Positions 63,729 through 64,000 of a stretch of 64,000 nucleotides of DNA are shown here, in pieces. Below the pieces are notes generated by a model. That model ran no database searches. It was not told where the DNA came from and was given only the letters and a program-made list of their open reading frames with translations. The first letter of the stretch is position 1; each line of letters starts with the position of its first letter. Source of the DNA: Trichostrongylus colubriformis (Eukaryota; Nematoda; Chromadorea; Rhabditida; Trichostrongylidae); the NCBI GenBank assembly GCA_963978905.1, contig OZ022258.1, forward strand, positions 32,859,282 through 32,923,281. The letters run 5' to 3'. Both the position numbers and the translations under genes were made by a program.

Positions 63729-64000
63729 GTTAGTTTTTGGATAATCTGGTGGCATTTTTCACTGCTAGCTACACATATGAAGTAGCTGGAACTAAGCCGT
63801 AGCGCATTAAAAATGGGCGCTCGGTGGAAATTCTACAGGGGGCCAAAAAAAGTAATTTTGTCTCCTCCATTCTCAACCCCATATTAGTCGAACTTCAGCA
63901 AATTCTTACGAGGTATTTTCGTCACTAAAGTCAAGAGCAGACATCACTCTATCACTATAGTCCGTGACAGCTTTCTGCACCAGCAGGAACGGGAGCTTGT
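63729..64000. other. Intron running off the window
   Basis: No exon recognised after 63728. The gene is expected to continue. Confidence 0.4.

Noticed and set aside
1..64000. CRISPR array, rRNA genes or bacterial operons
   Set aside because: No regularly spaced identical repeats, no rRNA-like conserved text and no ribosome-binding-site-led gene runs; the exon and intron structure is eukaryotic.

Overview
The window reads as chromosomal DNA of a parasitic nematode, most likely a hookworm-like strongylid. This is inferred from short exons bounded by GT(A/G)AGT donors and TTTCAG-type acceptors, introns from 37 bases to over 8 kb, and a load of Tc1/mariner copies, an RTE-type LINE and foldback elements. 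No rRNA gene, CRISPR array or bacterial-style operon is visible.

The main content is one large plus-strand gene that fills the window and probably runs off both ends. I traced about 46 exons from 1626 to 63728 (about 1,900 codons). They fall into successive copies of one homologous protein module. I name the pieces link (between modules) and blocks 1 to 8. Type A modules (0 to 4, about 1.6 to 56 kb) have the order link, 1, 2, 3, 4, 5, 6, 7, 8. Modules 2 and 3 are complete, at about 325 residues each. Module 0 is cut by the window edge, module 1 has lost or decayed its second half, and module 4 retains only its start. Type B modules (5 and 6, 57.6 to 63.7 kb) share the link, block 1 and block 2 arrangement but have a diverged second half. 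Equivalent exons have the same intron phases and often the same length, and the joints I chose are in phase from 2489 to 63728; the exon joining 1741 to 2489 is unresolved. I do not recognise the protein family and assign no function.

Layout: 1-13.7 kb, end of module 0 (blocks 4, 6, 7, 8), with introns holding a nearly complete Tc1-like transposon (4865-6422), a mariner palindrome, a TIR element and two mariners. 13.7-24.8 kb, large foldbacks, five small proline-rich linker exons, an orphan FKBP-like exon and an RTE LINE. 24.9-31.9 kb, module 1. 34.1-45.9 kb, module 2, containing a mariner, a Mutator-like MITE, a Helitron-like repeat and a tRNA pseudogene. 46.0-51.6 kb, module 3. 53.0-56.0 kb, remnants of module 4. 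57.6-63.7 kb, a lysine-rich junction exon and type B modules 5 and 6.

The gene looks like a protein grown by repeated whole-module duplication, with introns inflated by transposons. No exon calls were tested against transcripts, and no database search was possible.
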